A stretch of DNA of 64,000 nucleotides. Source: Celeribacter indicus. GTDB taxonomy: Bacteria > Pseudomonadota > Alphaproteobacteria > Rhodobacterales > Rhodobacteraceae. The notes beneath the pieces are model-generated. The model saw only the letters and a list, made by a program, of their open reading frames with translations, made no database searches and was not told the origin of the DNA. The DNA is taken from assembly GCF_000819565.1 (NCBI RefSeq), contig NZ_CP004393.1:1922001-1986000 (forward strand), given 5' to 3'. This document shows, piece after piece, positions 50,554 through 59,442 of the stretch; position 1 is the stretch's first letter; each line of letters opens with the position of its first letter. The position numbers were made by a program, and so were the translations under genes.

Positions 50554-51608
50554 TGGCGTCCACATCCACGAAGATCGGGTCGCTGACCCTCAAGAACCCC
50601 GTCATTGCCGCACCCGGCGAACACCTGATCCCGGAGGCGGGCATCCGGGCGGCGATCGAGGCGGGCGCCGGCGCCGTGGTCGGCAAGTCCACCAATGAAT
50701 CCGACGCCGCGAAGGATCAGCTCTCGCGTGCGGAATACGTGGCGCTCGACACGCGCTGGCGGCCCGTCGACTGGGGGCCGCAGGCGCCGGAGGGGGCGAT
50801 GCTCCTCTCGCGCTCCGGCCTGACGCCGCACCCTTTCGAGGACTGGCTCGAGATGTCGCTGCGGATGCGGGCGCTCGCGCGGGAGCACGACTGCCTTTAT
50901 GTGCCGTCGCTCATCCTGGCGGCCGAAGAGCCTGCCTGCGCCCTGGCGCGCCGGATCGCGGCGGCGGGATTCGAGGTTCTCGAGTTCAACATCGGCACGC
51001 CCTACGCGAGCCAGGCCGCGAAGGGAGCGGTCAGCACGGTGCTCGATCCGGAACGGATCGGACGGCTCACGCGGATGATGACCGCGACCGTCGACATCCC
51101 CGTCTGGATCAAGATCACCGGGCAGAGCGAACGCGTCCCCGATCTTGCCGCGGCCGCGTTCGAGAACGGCGCGGAAAGCGTGGTGATGGCCGGGCGCGCG
51201 CTCGGCATGCTGCCCGATCTCGAGACGCAGGCCCCCGTGCTCTCGACGAGCTGCGGGTTCGGCGGGTTCTGGAACCTGCCGCTGACCTGTCACTGGCTCG
51301 CCAGCAGCCGCGCGCTTCTTGGCGACGGCCCTGCGCTCATCGGCATCAACGGCGCGACCGATGGCGAGGACGTGCTGCGGATGGTCCTCGCCGGGGCCTC
51401 CGCCGTCGGCATGTCCTCCGAGGTCATGCTGCGCGGCTTCGACGTCCTGCGCGACGCGGTGGAGCGTGTCGCATCCTACTGCGCGGCGCATGACACCGAT
51501 CTGTCGGAACTCGTGGGCCGGGCGGCGGACCGGCGCAAGCGGTTCGCGGACATGCCGCAACTCGACGAAAACTGGCGCCGGTACATTCCCGGCGCGTCCA
51601 ACGGCTGA
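50553..51608 (+). CDS. Dihydroorotate dehydrogenase/PreA-like flavoprotein
   Basis: The 351-residue TIM-barrel protein starts STKIGSLTLKNPVIAAPGEH and has the FMN-binding pattern of DHOD class 1 and PreA: AGAGAVVGKSTNE, FEVLEFNIGTPYASQAAKGA, PVWIKITGQSE and a late ALIGINGATDGEDVLRMVLA. No 4Fe-4S domain follows, unlike PreA. It likely reduces or oxidises a ring double bond of the imported compound. The start overlaps the DctM stop. Confidence 0.8.
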   Translation: MASTSTKIGSLTLKNPVIAAPGEHLIPEAGIRAAIEAGAGAVVGKSTNESDAAKDQLSRAEYVALDTRWRPVDWGPQAPEGAMLLSRSGLTPHPFEDWLEMSLRMRALAREHDCLYVPSLILAAEEPACALARRIAAAGFEVLEFNIGTPYASQAAKGAVSTVLDPERIGRLTRMMTATVDIPVWIKITGQSERVPDLAAAAFENGAESVVMAGRALGMLPDLETQAPVLSTSCGFGGFWNLPLTCHWLASSRALLGDGPALIGINGATDGEDVLRMVLAGASAVGMSSEVMLRGFDVLRDAVERVASYCAAHDTDLSELVGRAADRRKRFADMPQLDENWRRYIPGASNG

Positions 51609-51625
51609 ACGAAGGAGGCCCAGAC

Positions 51626-52531
51626 ATGCCCGACAAAGATCCAGACTCCCGCATCGACGCCCTGATGAAGGGGGCGGTCGATCTCCACATCCACTCCGGC
51701 CCCTCCCTGCATCCGCGCAAGATCGACCATATCGAGGCGCTGAAACAGGCGGATGAGGCGGGGATGCGGGCGATCCTCCTGAAGGATCATTACTACCCCA
51801 CCATGCCGATCGCGACGCTTCTCAACGACAATATGGAAAGCGAGACGGAGGTGCTGAGCGCCATCGTGATGAACCACCCGCTCGGCGGGTTCAACCCGTC
51901 GGCGGTGGACTATGCGCTCAAGCAGGGCGCGCGGATCGTCTGGATGCCGACCGCGCATGCCGAAAACCACATCATCAAGACCTCGAAGGATCTCAAGGGA
52001 AAGTTTCCCGAGAACAGCAAGAAGACCGTCGAGGCGGCGGGCCTGCGCCTGGTCGGGGACAACGGCGCGGTACGCGATGACGTCAAGCAAATCCTCGACC
52101 TGATCGCGGAGGCGGACGCCTGCGTGTCCGCCGGCCACCATCACGTCGACGAGGCCTTTCCCTTCTACGAGGAGGCCAGGGCGCGCGGCGTGACCAGACT
52201 GTTCCTCAACCACCCGACCTATGTGAACGGCGGTTCGATGGACCAGATCCGCGATCTCGTGGGCATGGGCGTGATGATGGAACATTCGATCTGCATGTTC
52301 ATTCCCTCGACCTTCCAGCTTTTCGATGACGAACACCTCCGGAACGTCATCGCCGCCGCCGGTGTCGAGAACACCTTCTTCGGCTCCGATCTGGGACAGA
52401 ACGGCAATCCGACGCCCGTGGAGGGGATGCGGGCGATCATCGAGCTCCTGCTCAGGCTCGGCTATCCGGACAGCGATGTCCGCGCGATGACCGCAACCAA
52501 TGCCGCGCGTTTCGTGGGGCTCGCGGAATGA
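51626..52531 (+). CDS. DUF6282-like metal-dependent hydrolase
   Basis: The 301-residue protein has amidohydrolase-like metal ligands: GAVDLHIHSGPSLHPRKID (HxH), ILLKDHYYPTMP, SAGHHHVDEAF, NHPTYVNGG and a late FFGSDLGQNGNPTPVEG. This is the layout of PHP/amidohydrolase-related DUF6282 proteins. It would open a ring or hydrolyse an amide or lactone in the pathway. A ribosome site (GGAGG) precedes the start, and its stop overlaps the aldolase start. Confidence 0.75.
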   Translation: MPDKDPDSRIDALMKGAVDLHIHSGPSLHPRKIDHIEALKQADEAGMRAILLKDHYYPTMPIATLLNDNMESETEVLSAIVMNHPLGGFNPSAVDYALKQGARIVWMPTAHAENHIIKTSKDLKGKFPENSKKTVEAAGLRLVGDNGAVRDDVKQILDLIAEADACVSAGHHHVDEAFPFYEEARARGVTRLFLNHPTYVNGGSMDQIRDLVGMGVMMEHSICMFIPSTFQLFDDEHLRNVIAAAGVENTFFGSDLGQNGNPTPVEGMRAIIELLLRLGYPDSDVRAMTATNAARFVGLAE

Positions 52532-53295
52532 GCGAGCTGCGGCGGCGCATCCGGGCGGGCGAGAGGGTGATCGGCACGTTCGGCAAGATCCCCGATCCGC
52601 ATGTCGTGGAGCTCCTCGGCCTTGCCGGCCTCGATTTCGTGGTCGCGGATCAGGAACACGGGGCGATCGGCACGTCCGCTCTCGATCTCATGGTGATGGC
52701 CGGCCGCGCCACGGGCCTGCCCGTCCTCGTGCGGGGGCGTGACGAGTCGGCGGCCGCACTCTGGCCGGCGCTCGATCTCGGGGCGGGCGGGGTGATGGTT
52801 CCCCACGTCACCTCCGGGGAGCAGGCCGCGGCCATCGCCGCCGCGGTCCGCTATGTCCACGGGGCGCGCGGTTTCTCCCCGTCGGGGCGGGCGGGGCGGT
52901 ACGGCACGATGGGCGCCGCCGCCTACCGCAGCTTCGCGGACGAGACCAACGTCATCCTCGCCCAGATCGAGGACCGCGCGGCGGTGGACAACCTTGCCGG
53001 GATCGCCGCGCAGCCCGACATCGACGTGCTTTTCGTCGGTCCCGTCGATCTCGCCCTCTCGCTCGGGTGCGACGCCGGCTCGCCGGAGCTGACGGAGGCG
53101 ATCGAGGCCGTCATCGCCGCGGCGCGGGCGGCGGGAAAACAGGCGGGGCTGTTCGTGGCCTCGGCGGACGAGGTCGAACGCTGGAGCGCCAGGGGCGTGA
53201 CGGTCTTCGTCGTCGGCGCCGACCAGTCCCTGCTTCTGTCCGGCGCGAAAACTCTCATGCAACAGGCCGCAGAGCGTTCCTGCGGCGGCGAATGA
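52528..53295 (+). CDS. HpcH/HpaI-family class II aldolase
   Basis: The 255-residue protein has the pyruvate-aldolase motifs IGTFGKIPDPHVVELLGLAG, DFVVADQEHGAIG, the metal-site EDRAAVDNLAGIAAQPDID and FVGPVDLALSLG. HpaI-type enzymes cleave 4-hydroxy-2-oxo acids to pyruvate or oxaloacetate plus an aldehyde. The aldehyde dehydrogenase downstream would oxidise that product. Confidence 0.9.
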   Translation: MSELRRRIRAGERVIGTFGKIPDPHVVELLGLAGLDFVVADQEHGAIGTSALDLMVMAGRATGLPVLVRGRDESAAALWPALDLGAGGVMVPHVTSGEQAAAIAAAVRYVHGARGFSPSGRAGRYGTMGAAAYRSFADETNVILAQIEDRAAVDNLAGIAAQPDIDVLFVGPVDLALSLGCDAGSPELTEAIEAVIAAARAAGKQAGLFVASADEVERWSARGVTVFVVGADQSLLLSGAKTLMQQAAERSCGGE

Positions 53296-53311
53296 ACGAA
53301 AGGAGATCGTG

Positions 53312-53656
53312 ATGATCCATCAAATCGACTGGTCGAAACTGGACTGGAAAACCATGCGTCCCGGTGTCGAGCAAAAGGCCTTTTCCGGCGACGGTGCGAC
53401 CATCGCGCTGCATCGTCTTCAGCCGGATCACGAACCCAAGCCGCACAAGCACGAGAACGAGCAGATCGCCTATATCGTCTCCGGCACCGTCGACTTCCAT
53501 GTCGGAGACGAGGTCGTGCGCATGGGGCCGGGCGCGATCATCAGGGTGCCGCCCAACACGATGCATCACGCGGTGGTCGTGGGCGAGGAAGAGGTGATCA
53601 ATATCGACGTCTTCACGCCCGCCCGCCCCGAATATGCTCCGCTGCCCGAGGCCTGA
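53312..53656 (+). CDS. Small cupin protein
   Basis: The 114-residue single-cupin protein has metal ligands in EPKPHKHENEQIAYIVSGTV and NTMHHAVVVGEEEVINIDVF. It resembles small cupins that act as isomerases or ring-related lyases in degradation operons. The ATG at 53312 has AGGAG six bases upstream; a GTG three bases earlier is the alternative. Confidence 0.85.
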   Translation: MIHQIDWSKLDWKTMRPGVEQKAFSGDGATIALHRLQPDHEPKPHKHENEQIAYIVSGTVDFHVGDEVVRMGPGAIIRVPPNTMHHAVVVGEEEVINIDVFTPARPEYAPLPEA

Positions 53657-53700
53657 AGCCGGCGCAGCGCCACCATCTCTCCATCTGAGGACTACTTTTC

Positions 53701-55128
53701 ATGACGCATTCTCTCTTCATCGACGGGTCCTGGCGCGCAGGATCCGGCGGACGCACCGGCGATGTCTTCGATCCCGCGTCCGGGACCAGGATCGGCGACG
53801 TCGCCTTTGCCGAGGCCGCCGATCTCGACGATGCCCTCGCCGCGGCGCATCGCGCCTTCGCCGGATGGGCGAATACCTCCGCCTATGAGCGGGCGAAGAT
53901 CCTGCGCAAGGCGGCGTCGCTCGCGCGGGAGCGCGCCGAGGACATGGCCCAGGCGATCCTGCGCGAGAACGGCAAGCCGCTTGCCGAGGCGCGCATGGAG
54001 GCCGGCGGCGCCGGCGATCACATCGACTGGTTCGCGGAGGAGGCACGCCGGACTTACGGTCGCGTGATCCCGTCCCGCCAGCCGAATGTGGAACAGAAGG
54101 TGATCCTCGAGCCGGTCGGTCCCATCGCGGCCTTCTCGCCGTGGAATTTCCCGGTCGGGCAGTTGGTGCGCAAGATCGCCGGGGCCCTCGCCGCCGGCTG
54201 CACGATCATCGCCAAGGCGCCGGAGGAAACGCCGACCTCCGCGATGCTGCTCGTCGGATGTTTCGAGGACGCCGGCGTGCCGGCAGGCGTGGTGAATCTC
54301 GTCTTCGGGGTGCCGTCCGAGATTTCCGCCCATCTCATCCCTTCGCCCATCATCCGCAAGATCTCCTTCACCGGGTCGGTGCAGGTCGGGTCCCTGCTGG
54401 GCGAGATGGCGGGAAAGCATATCAAGCGCGCCACGATGGAACTCGGCGGCCATGCCCCGTTCATCGTCTGCGAGGATGTCGATCTCGGGACGGTCGTTCC
54501 GCTGGCGGTCGGTCTGAAATTCCGCAACGCCGGTCAGGTCTGCGCCGCGCCGACGCGCTATCTGGTCCAGGGGCCGAAATTCGAGGCGTTCCTCGACGGC
54601 TTCGTTGCCGGTGCCGAGAAGCTGAAGGTGGGGGCGGGGACCGGGGACGGCGTCGACATGGGGCCGCTCACCCATGCCCGCCGGATCGACGTCATGTCCG
54701 AACTCGTCGAGGATGCCGTCGCCAGGGGCGCGGACCTGAAGACGGGCGGCGCGCGGATCGGCAATGCGGGATGGTTCTTCGCGCCGACTGTGCTCGCCAA
54801 TGTCCCGGAAGACGCGCGGATCATGAACGAGGAGCCGTTCGGCCCGATCGCTATCGTGAACCGGTTCGAGACGCTGGACGACGCCGTCGCGGAGGCAAAC
54901 CGCCTGCCGTTCGGCCTTGCGGCCTTCGGGTTTTCCAAGCGCACCGACCGCACGCATGCCATGGCGACACGGATCGAGACCGGGATGATGTCGATCAATC
55001 ACTTCGGCCTCGCGGCGCCGGAAACGCCCTTCGGTGGCGTGAAGGACTCCGGCTACGGAAGCGAGAGCGGCGCGGAAGGCATCATGGCCTATCTCACGCC
55101 GAAGCTCGTGTCGCAACTCAATGGATGA
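53701..55128 (+). CDS. NAD(P)-dependent aldehyde dehydrogenase
   Basis: The 475-residue enzyme shows FSPWNFPVGQLVRKIAGAL, the NAD site ISFTGSVQVGSLLGEMAG, the catalytic glutamate in MELGGHAPFIV and cysteine in FRNAGQVCAAPTRYL. The C-terminus has the PFGGVKDSGYGSESGAEG motif. It resembles succinate-semialdehyde and glycolaldehyde dehydrogenases. It probably oxidises the aldehyde released by the aldolase. Confidence 0.92.
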   Translation: MTHSLFIDGSWRAGSGGRTGDVFDPASGTRIGDVAFAEAADLDDALAAAHRAFAGWANTSAYERAKILRKAASLARERAEDMAQAILRENGKPLAEARMEAGGAGDHIDWFAEEARRTYGRVIPSRQPNVEQKVILEPVGPIAAFSPWNFPVGQLVRKIAGALAAGCTIIAKAPEETPTSAMLLVGCFEDAGVPAGVVNLVFGVPSEISAHLIPSPIIRKISFTGSVQVGSLLGEMAGKHIKRATMELGGHAPFIVCEDVDLGTVVPLAVGLKFRNAGQVCAAPTRYLVQGPKFEAFLDGFVAGAEKLKVGAGTGDGVDMGPLTHARRIDVMSELVEDAVARGADLKTGGARIGNAGWFFAPTVLANVPEDARIMNEEPFGPIAIVNRFETLDDAVAEANRLPFGLAAFGFSKRTDRTHAMATRIETGMMSINHFGLAAPETPFGGVKDSGYGSESGAEGIMAYLTPKLVSQLNG

Positions 55129-55134
55129 GCCGAG

Positions 55135-56715
55135 ATGAGCGATTGCGACTATATCGTCATAGGCTCCGGATCGGGGGGCGCGGTCGTGGCGCGCCGCCTG
55201 ATCGACGCGGGCAGATCGGTGATCCTGATCGAGGCGGGGCCGAGCGACCGCACGCCCTTCATCCATATCCCCGGCGCCTTCGTGCGGGTGATCGGAACGC
55301 ACCGGACCTGGGCCTATGCGACCGAGCCCGAGCCCGGCGCGAACGGCCGCGTCATGCATGTGCCCCAGGGCCGCACCCTCGGGGGCAGCTCGTCGGTCAA
55401 TGCGATGATCTACATCCGCGGCGACGCGGAGGATTACGACGGCTGGGCCCGGCAGGGTGCCGTCGGATGGGGTTATGACGACGTCCTGCCATATTTCAGG
55501 AAGGCGGAGAACAACGCCCGTTTCGCAGATGAATTCCACGGTTCGGACGGGCCGCTCAGGGTGTCGGACACCGCCTACGGGCATCCTCTCGCCTATGCCT
55601 TCGTCCGTGCGGCACAGCAGGCCGGCGCGCCCTATAATGCCGATTTCAACGGGGCGCGCCAGGAGGGCGTGGGCTTCTACCAGTCCACGACCTTCGACGG
55701 ACGCCGCGCCTCTACCGCGGTGACCTATCTCGGGCCGGTGCGCCGGCATCGCAACCTCACGATCCACACCGAGGCCTGTGCCGAACAGCTGACGCTCGAG
55801 GGGGACCGGGTCACCGGTCTCACCTGCCGGATGAAGGACGGCACCCGCAAGAGCTTCACCGCCCGCGAGGAGGTGATCCTGTGCGCCGGAGGGATCGGCA
55901 CGCCGAAGCTCCTGCAACTTTCGGGGATCGGCGATCCTGCCGATTTCTCGCCCCACGGGATCGGGACGCGGCATGTGCTGCCCGGTGTGGGCAAGGGCTT
56001 TCAGGATCATGTCAGCGCCTCGGTCTATGGCGCGACACGCGATCCCGTGAGCCTGTTCGGCGCCGATCGCGGGCTGAAGGCGATGCGGCACGGCGTGCAG
56101 TATCTTCTGTTCCGCACGGGGCTTCTGACCTCCAACGTGATCGAGTCGGGCGGCTTCATCGACACCGCCGGCGCCGGCCGGCCGGACGTGCAGATCCATG
56201 TCGTGCCTTCGCTGGTGGGGGATGCGGATCGCGAGGCGCCGGCGCGGCACGGCCTTTCGCTCAATCCCTGTTGCCTGCGACCGACCTCGCGGGGGAGCGT
56301 GCGGATTTCCTCCGGCGATCCGGAGGCCATGCCCGCAATCCAGGCGAACAACCTGACCACGCAGGAGGATATCGACACGCTTGTCCGCGGCGTCGAATTC
56401 TGTCGCAAGGTTCTCAAGGCGCCCGCGCTTGCGCAAGTCGTCTCCGAGGAGCTCGCCCCCGGTCCCGACGCGACCTCCCGCGAGGCCGTCGAGGACCATT
56501 GCCGCCAGTTCGCCAAGACGGTCTATCATCCCTCCTGCACGGCGCGGATGGGAACGGGGGAGGACGCGGTGGTGGATCCCGAACTCCGGGTCCGCGGTCT
56601 CAAGGGACTGCGCATCGCCGATGCCTCGGTCATGCCGAAGCTCGTGAGCGGCAATACCAACGCGCCCACCGTGATGATCGGCGAGCGCTGCGCGGCGTTT
56701 CTCGGCGCCGGCTGA
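55135..56715 (+). CDS. GMC-family FAD oxidoreductase (choline dehydrogenase-like)
   Basis: The 526-residue flavoprotein starts with the FAD motif YIVIGSGSGGAVVARRLIDA. It has the GMC signature GRTLGGSSSVNAMIYIRGDA and active-site histidine regions CRQFAKTVYHPSCTARMGTG and VSGNTNAPTVMIGERCA. It oxidises an alcohol to an aldehyde or ketone; the substrate is unknown. It lies seven bases after the aldehyde dehydrogenase stop, so the two form an alcohol-to-acid pair. Confidence 0.93.
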   Translation: MSDCDYIVIGSGSGGAVVARRLIDAGRSVILIEAGPSDRTPFIHIPGAFVRVIGTHRTWAYATEPEPGANGRVMHVPQGRTLGGSSSVNAMIYIRGDAEDYDGWARQGAVGWGYDDVLPYFRKAENNARFADEFHGSDGPLRVSDTAYGHPLAYAFVRAAQQAGAPYNADFNGARQEGVGFYQSTTFDGRRASTAVTYLGPVRRHRNLTIHTEACAEQLTLEGDRVTGLTCRMKDGTRKSFTAREEVILCAGGIGTPKLLQLSGIGDPADFSPHGIGTRHVLPGVGKGFQDHVSASVYGATRDPVSLFGADRGLKAMRHGVQYLLFRTGLLTSNVIESGGFIDTAGAGRPDVQIHVVPSLVGDADREAPARHGLSLNPCCLRPTSRGSVRISSGDPEAMPAIQANNLTTQEDIDTLVRGVEFCRKVLKAPALAQVVSEELAPGPDATSREAVEDHCRQFAKTVYHPSCTARMGTGEDAVVDPELRVRGLKGLRIADASVMPKLVSGNTNAPTVMIGERCAAFLGAG

Positions 56716-56727
56716 CCTCTGCTCCCG

Positions 56728-56750
56728 CCGGACGGGGCGGTCCCGTCCGG
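56728..56750 (+). terminator. Hairpin at end of TRAP/GMC operon
   Basis: A nine-base-pair perfect stem CCGGACGGG with its complement and a GCGGT loop, 13 bases after the GMC stop. No T-run follows, so termination efficiency is uncertain. Bases 56751-57007 contain no gene. Confidence 0.5.
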
Positions 56751-57007
56751 TGGAAACCGTGCCGCGTCACCATCCCCTGCCGCCTGTGCACGGTCGGGCA
56801 GCTCGATCGCGGACCGGCGGATCCTGCGGCGGGGCTGCTGTCAGGACATCCCGGCCTCCATCCGGTGCGCCGATCCGGGGCGACTGCCGCTCCGGGCCGG
56901 CTGGCCGGAAAATCTCCGCAATGGCCGCCACGGACGGCGACCGGGTCATCGCCCCTGGCCCGAATTCGCGCTTTCGCCGGGCCGCCGCCCGGAGATCGCG
57001 TCCGGCT

Positions 57008-57943
57008 TCACGCCCTCGGGAGGGGCGTGCCGCTGTGGCGATCGCCGAACAGCTCGACGAGGAAATCGAGGAACAGGCGCGTTTTCGCGGCGATGTAGCG
57101 TCCCTTTACGAAGACCGCGTAAATCCCCGTGTCGAATGTGAAATCCGTGTGGCTCGCCTCGAAGCCGGGCAGGCACTGGACGAGCTGGCCGTTGGCGATA
57201 TAGGGCCGGACGGCCCATTCCGGCAACATGGTCACGCCCAGCCCGGCCAGGGTGAGATCGCGCATCGAGGTTCCGACATTGGTGTTGAAGCGGCCGATCA
57301 CCGGCACGTCTATCCGCTCGCCATGCTCGTCGACGAAGGACCAGATCGAGGACTGATCGTATTGCGTGTAGATCAGGCACTGATGCTCGTGCAGATCGTC
57401 GGGTATCTCGAGCGCGGGTGCCTGCGCGAGATACTCGGGGCTTGCGACGACGACGCGCCGGGTCTCACCCAGCCGCCGCATCGCATAGTTCGAATCCGGC
57501 GGGCGGCCCATACGGATGTCTATGTCGAGATTCTGGTCGTTCAGGTTGAGGTCGGTATTCGACATGATCAGCGAGACGTTGAGCCCCGGATGCCGGCGCA
57601 GGAAGTCCGGCAGGGCGGGGACGATGAGCTGGCTGCCGACGAACATGCGCGAATGCACGCGGATCGTTCCGTGCGGCGCCTTGCCCAGCTCGCGGGTGCG
57701 GTTCTCGGCGGAGTTGACCTGCGGCAGGATCCGCTGTGCGTGCCGGTAATATTCCTGTCCGGCCTCGGTCAGCGTCAGGGACCGGCTCGAGCGGTTGAGC
57801 AGGCGCACCCCGAGCCGGTCCTCGAGCGCGTTGATATGCCGGCTGACGGAGGCCGGCGACATGTTGAGCCGCCTGCCCGCGGCGGAAAAGCTGCCTCCGC
57901 TGACGGACAGCACCAGGAGTTCCATCGAAAGCAAGGTGTTCAT
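57008..57943 (-). CDS. LysR-family transcriptional regulator
   Basis: The 311-residue protein has an N-terminal HTH (SVSGGSFSAAGRRLNMSPAS, VSRHINALEDRLGVRLLNRS) and a C-terminal LysR substrate domain (ALPDFLRRHPGLNVSLIMSN, MRDLTLAGLGVTMLPEWAVR). It is divergent from two monooxygenase genes, with the shared promoter region 57944-58083, and is their likely regulator. Confidence 0.92.
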   Translation of the reverse strand: MNTLLSMELLVLSVSGGSFSAAGRRLNMSPASVSRHINALEDRLGVRLLNRSSRSLTLTEAGQEYYRHAQRILPQVNSAENRTRELGKAPHGTIRVHSRMFVGSQLIVPALPDFLRRHPGLNVSLIMSNTDLNLNDQNLDIDIRMGRPPDSNYAMRRLGETRRVVVASPEYLAQAPALEIPDDLHEHQCLIYTQYDQSSIWSFVDEHGERIDVPVIGRFNTNVGTSMRDLTLAGLGVTMLPEWAVRPYIANGQLVQCLPGFEASHTDFTFDTGIYAVFVKGRYIAAKTRLFLDFLVELFGDRHSGTPLPRA

Positions 57944-58083
57944 GGGCGGTACATCTTTGCAAAAACCGAAAATAAACCCTCCCCAAAATGCCTATAATCA
58001 AAAACATGTATCCTGTCTACGACTATGGGAAAGGGCGGTTCCAGAGGGATCGGACGCCCTTCTCAAGCGGAGGCAGTGTCCTT

Positions 58084-59421
58084 ATGACCGACAAGTTCCA
58101 TCTGGCTTGGTTCACCTGGCAGGGCGCCCGCGACTGGGAAGACCCCGGCCGCGGCGCCTATGGCGCGATGGAGTGGACCAAGCCCAAACAGTGGCAGGCG
58201 ATGGCGAAAGTGCTCGAACAGCGGGCGCTGTTCGACATGATCATCTTCGCCGACGAAAACGCGATCTTCGATACCTACAAGGACTCCATCGAGATCTACC
58301 TGAAATATGCGCTCGAAGGCATGCAGCACGATCCGGTGCCGCTCATGGCGATGATGGCCATGCACACGAGGCACATCGGCTTCGTCTCGACGCTGAACAC
58401 CTCGGTCTATCCGCCTTACCTGCTGGCGCGCACCATCAGCACGCTCGATCACCTGACCGGCGGCCGCATGGGCTGGAACGTCGTCACCGGTGCCAAGAAG
58501 CGCTCGGCGCAGAACCTCGGGCTGTCGCTCGATGTGGGCCATGACAACCGCTACGACATCGCCGACGAATATGTCGAGCTCTGCTGCGAGCTCTGGGAGA
58601 GCTGGGCGGAGGACGCGGTCACCATGGACGGCACGACCGGCCGCTTCGCCGATGCCGCGCGCGTGAGCATGCGCAAGTCCGGCGGACGGTATTTCGACAC
58701 GGCCGGTCCGCTGACCCTGCCGCGCTCGCCCCAGGGCAGGCCGGTGATCGTCCAGGCGGGGGGATCGGACCGCGGGCGCATGTTCGCCGCGACACATGCC
58801 GAGGTGATCATCACCCATCAGAACACGCCGGCCGACATGCGCGCGTTTCGCCAGGACATTCGTGACCGCATGGCGTCCATCGGACGCGATCCGGACAGCG
58901 CCAAGGTGTTCTTCACCATCAAGCCGATCGTCGGCAAGAGCCGGGACGACGCCGCGGCGGTGCGCCAGGCCATCATAAACTCGCCCGCGATCTCGGTCGA
59001 CGTCGGGCTTGCGCAATGGTCGGGCCGGATCGGCAAGGATCTTTCGCCCTTCGACATCGACGAACCGCTGCCGACCGCCGCGCCGGCCGGTGCGAAGAAG
59101 GGCTCGGTCACCGAAGGATATTCCGAGGGGCATTTCCGTCAGCACTACCGCGACGGCAAGGCGCCGCTGCTCCGGGAGATCGCGATGCAGGAGGCGATCA
59201 AGGAGACCTACACCGTCCAGGGCGATGGCAAGGCCGTCGCGGAACAGATGATCGACCTCATGAGGGAGGTCGGCGGCGACGGGCTGGCGATCCGCGGCTC
59301 GATGCTGCCGCGCAACGTGATCACCTTCGCCGACGAGGTCATGCCCGAGCTTCAGCGCCGGGGCGTGGTCCGCGAGTCCTATGTCGACGGCACGCTGCGC
59401 GACAATCTCAAAGCATTCTGA
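58084..59421 (+). CDS. LLM-class flavin monooxygenase (NtaA/SnaA/DszA-like)
   Basis: The 445-residue protein has FDMIIFADENAIFDTYKDS, HIGFVSTLNTSVYPPYLLAR, GRMGWNVVTGAKKRSAQNLG and PQGRPVIVQAGGSDRGRMFA, all typical of two-component FMNH2-dependent monooxygenases acting on chelators, thioethers or alkyl side chains. It would need a flavin reductase, which is not in the window. The start at 58084 has GGAGG upstream; 57988 is rejected because it lies inside the promoter. Confidence 0.9.
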   Translation: MTDKFHLAWFTWQGARDWEDPGRGAYGAMEWTKPKQWQAMAKVLEQRALFDMIIFADENAIFDTYKDSIEIYLKYALEGMQHDPVPLMAMMAMHTRHIGFVSTLNTSVYPPYLLARTISTLDHLTGGRMGWNVVTGAKKRSAQNLGLSLDVGHDNRYDIADEYVELCCELWESWAEDAVTMDGTTGRFADAARVSMRKSGGRYFDTAGPLTLPRSPQGRPVIVQAGGSDRGRMFAATHAEVIITHQNTPADMRAFRQDIRDRMASIGRDPDSAKVFFTIKPIVGKSRDDAAAVRQAIINSPAISVDVGLAQWSGRIGKDLSPFDIDEPLPTAAPAGAKKGSVTEGYSEGHFRQHYRDGKAPLLREIAMQEAIKETYTVQGDGKAVAEQMIDLMREVGGDGLAIRGSMLPRNVITFADEVMPELQRRGVVRESYVDGTLRDNLKAF

Positions 59422-59442
59422 TGCCCAAGCACGAGACAGACA

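Noticed and set aside
53692..56529. Open frame of 945 codons on the minus strand
   Set aside because: It is antisense to the aldehyde dehydrogenase and GMC genes, which have clear motifs; long antisense frames are common in GC-rich DNA. Its translation is His/Arg/Asp-rich with no domain.
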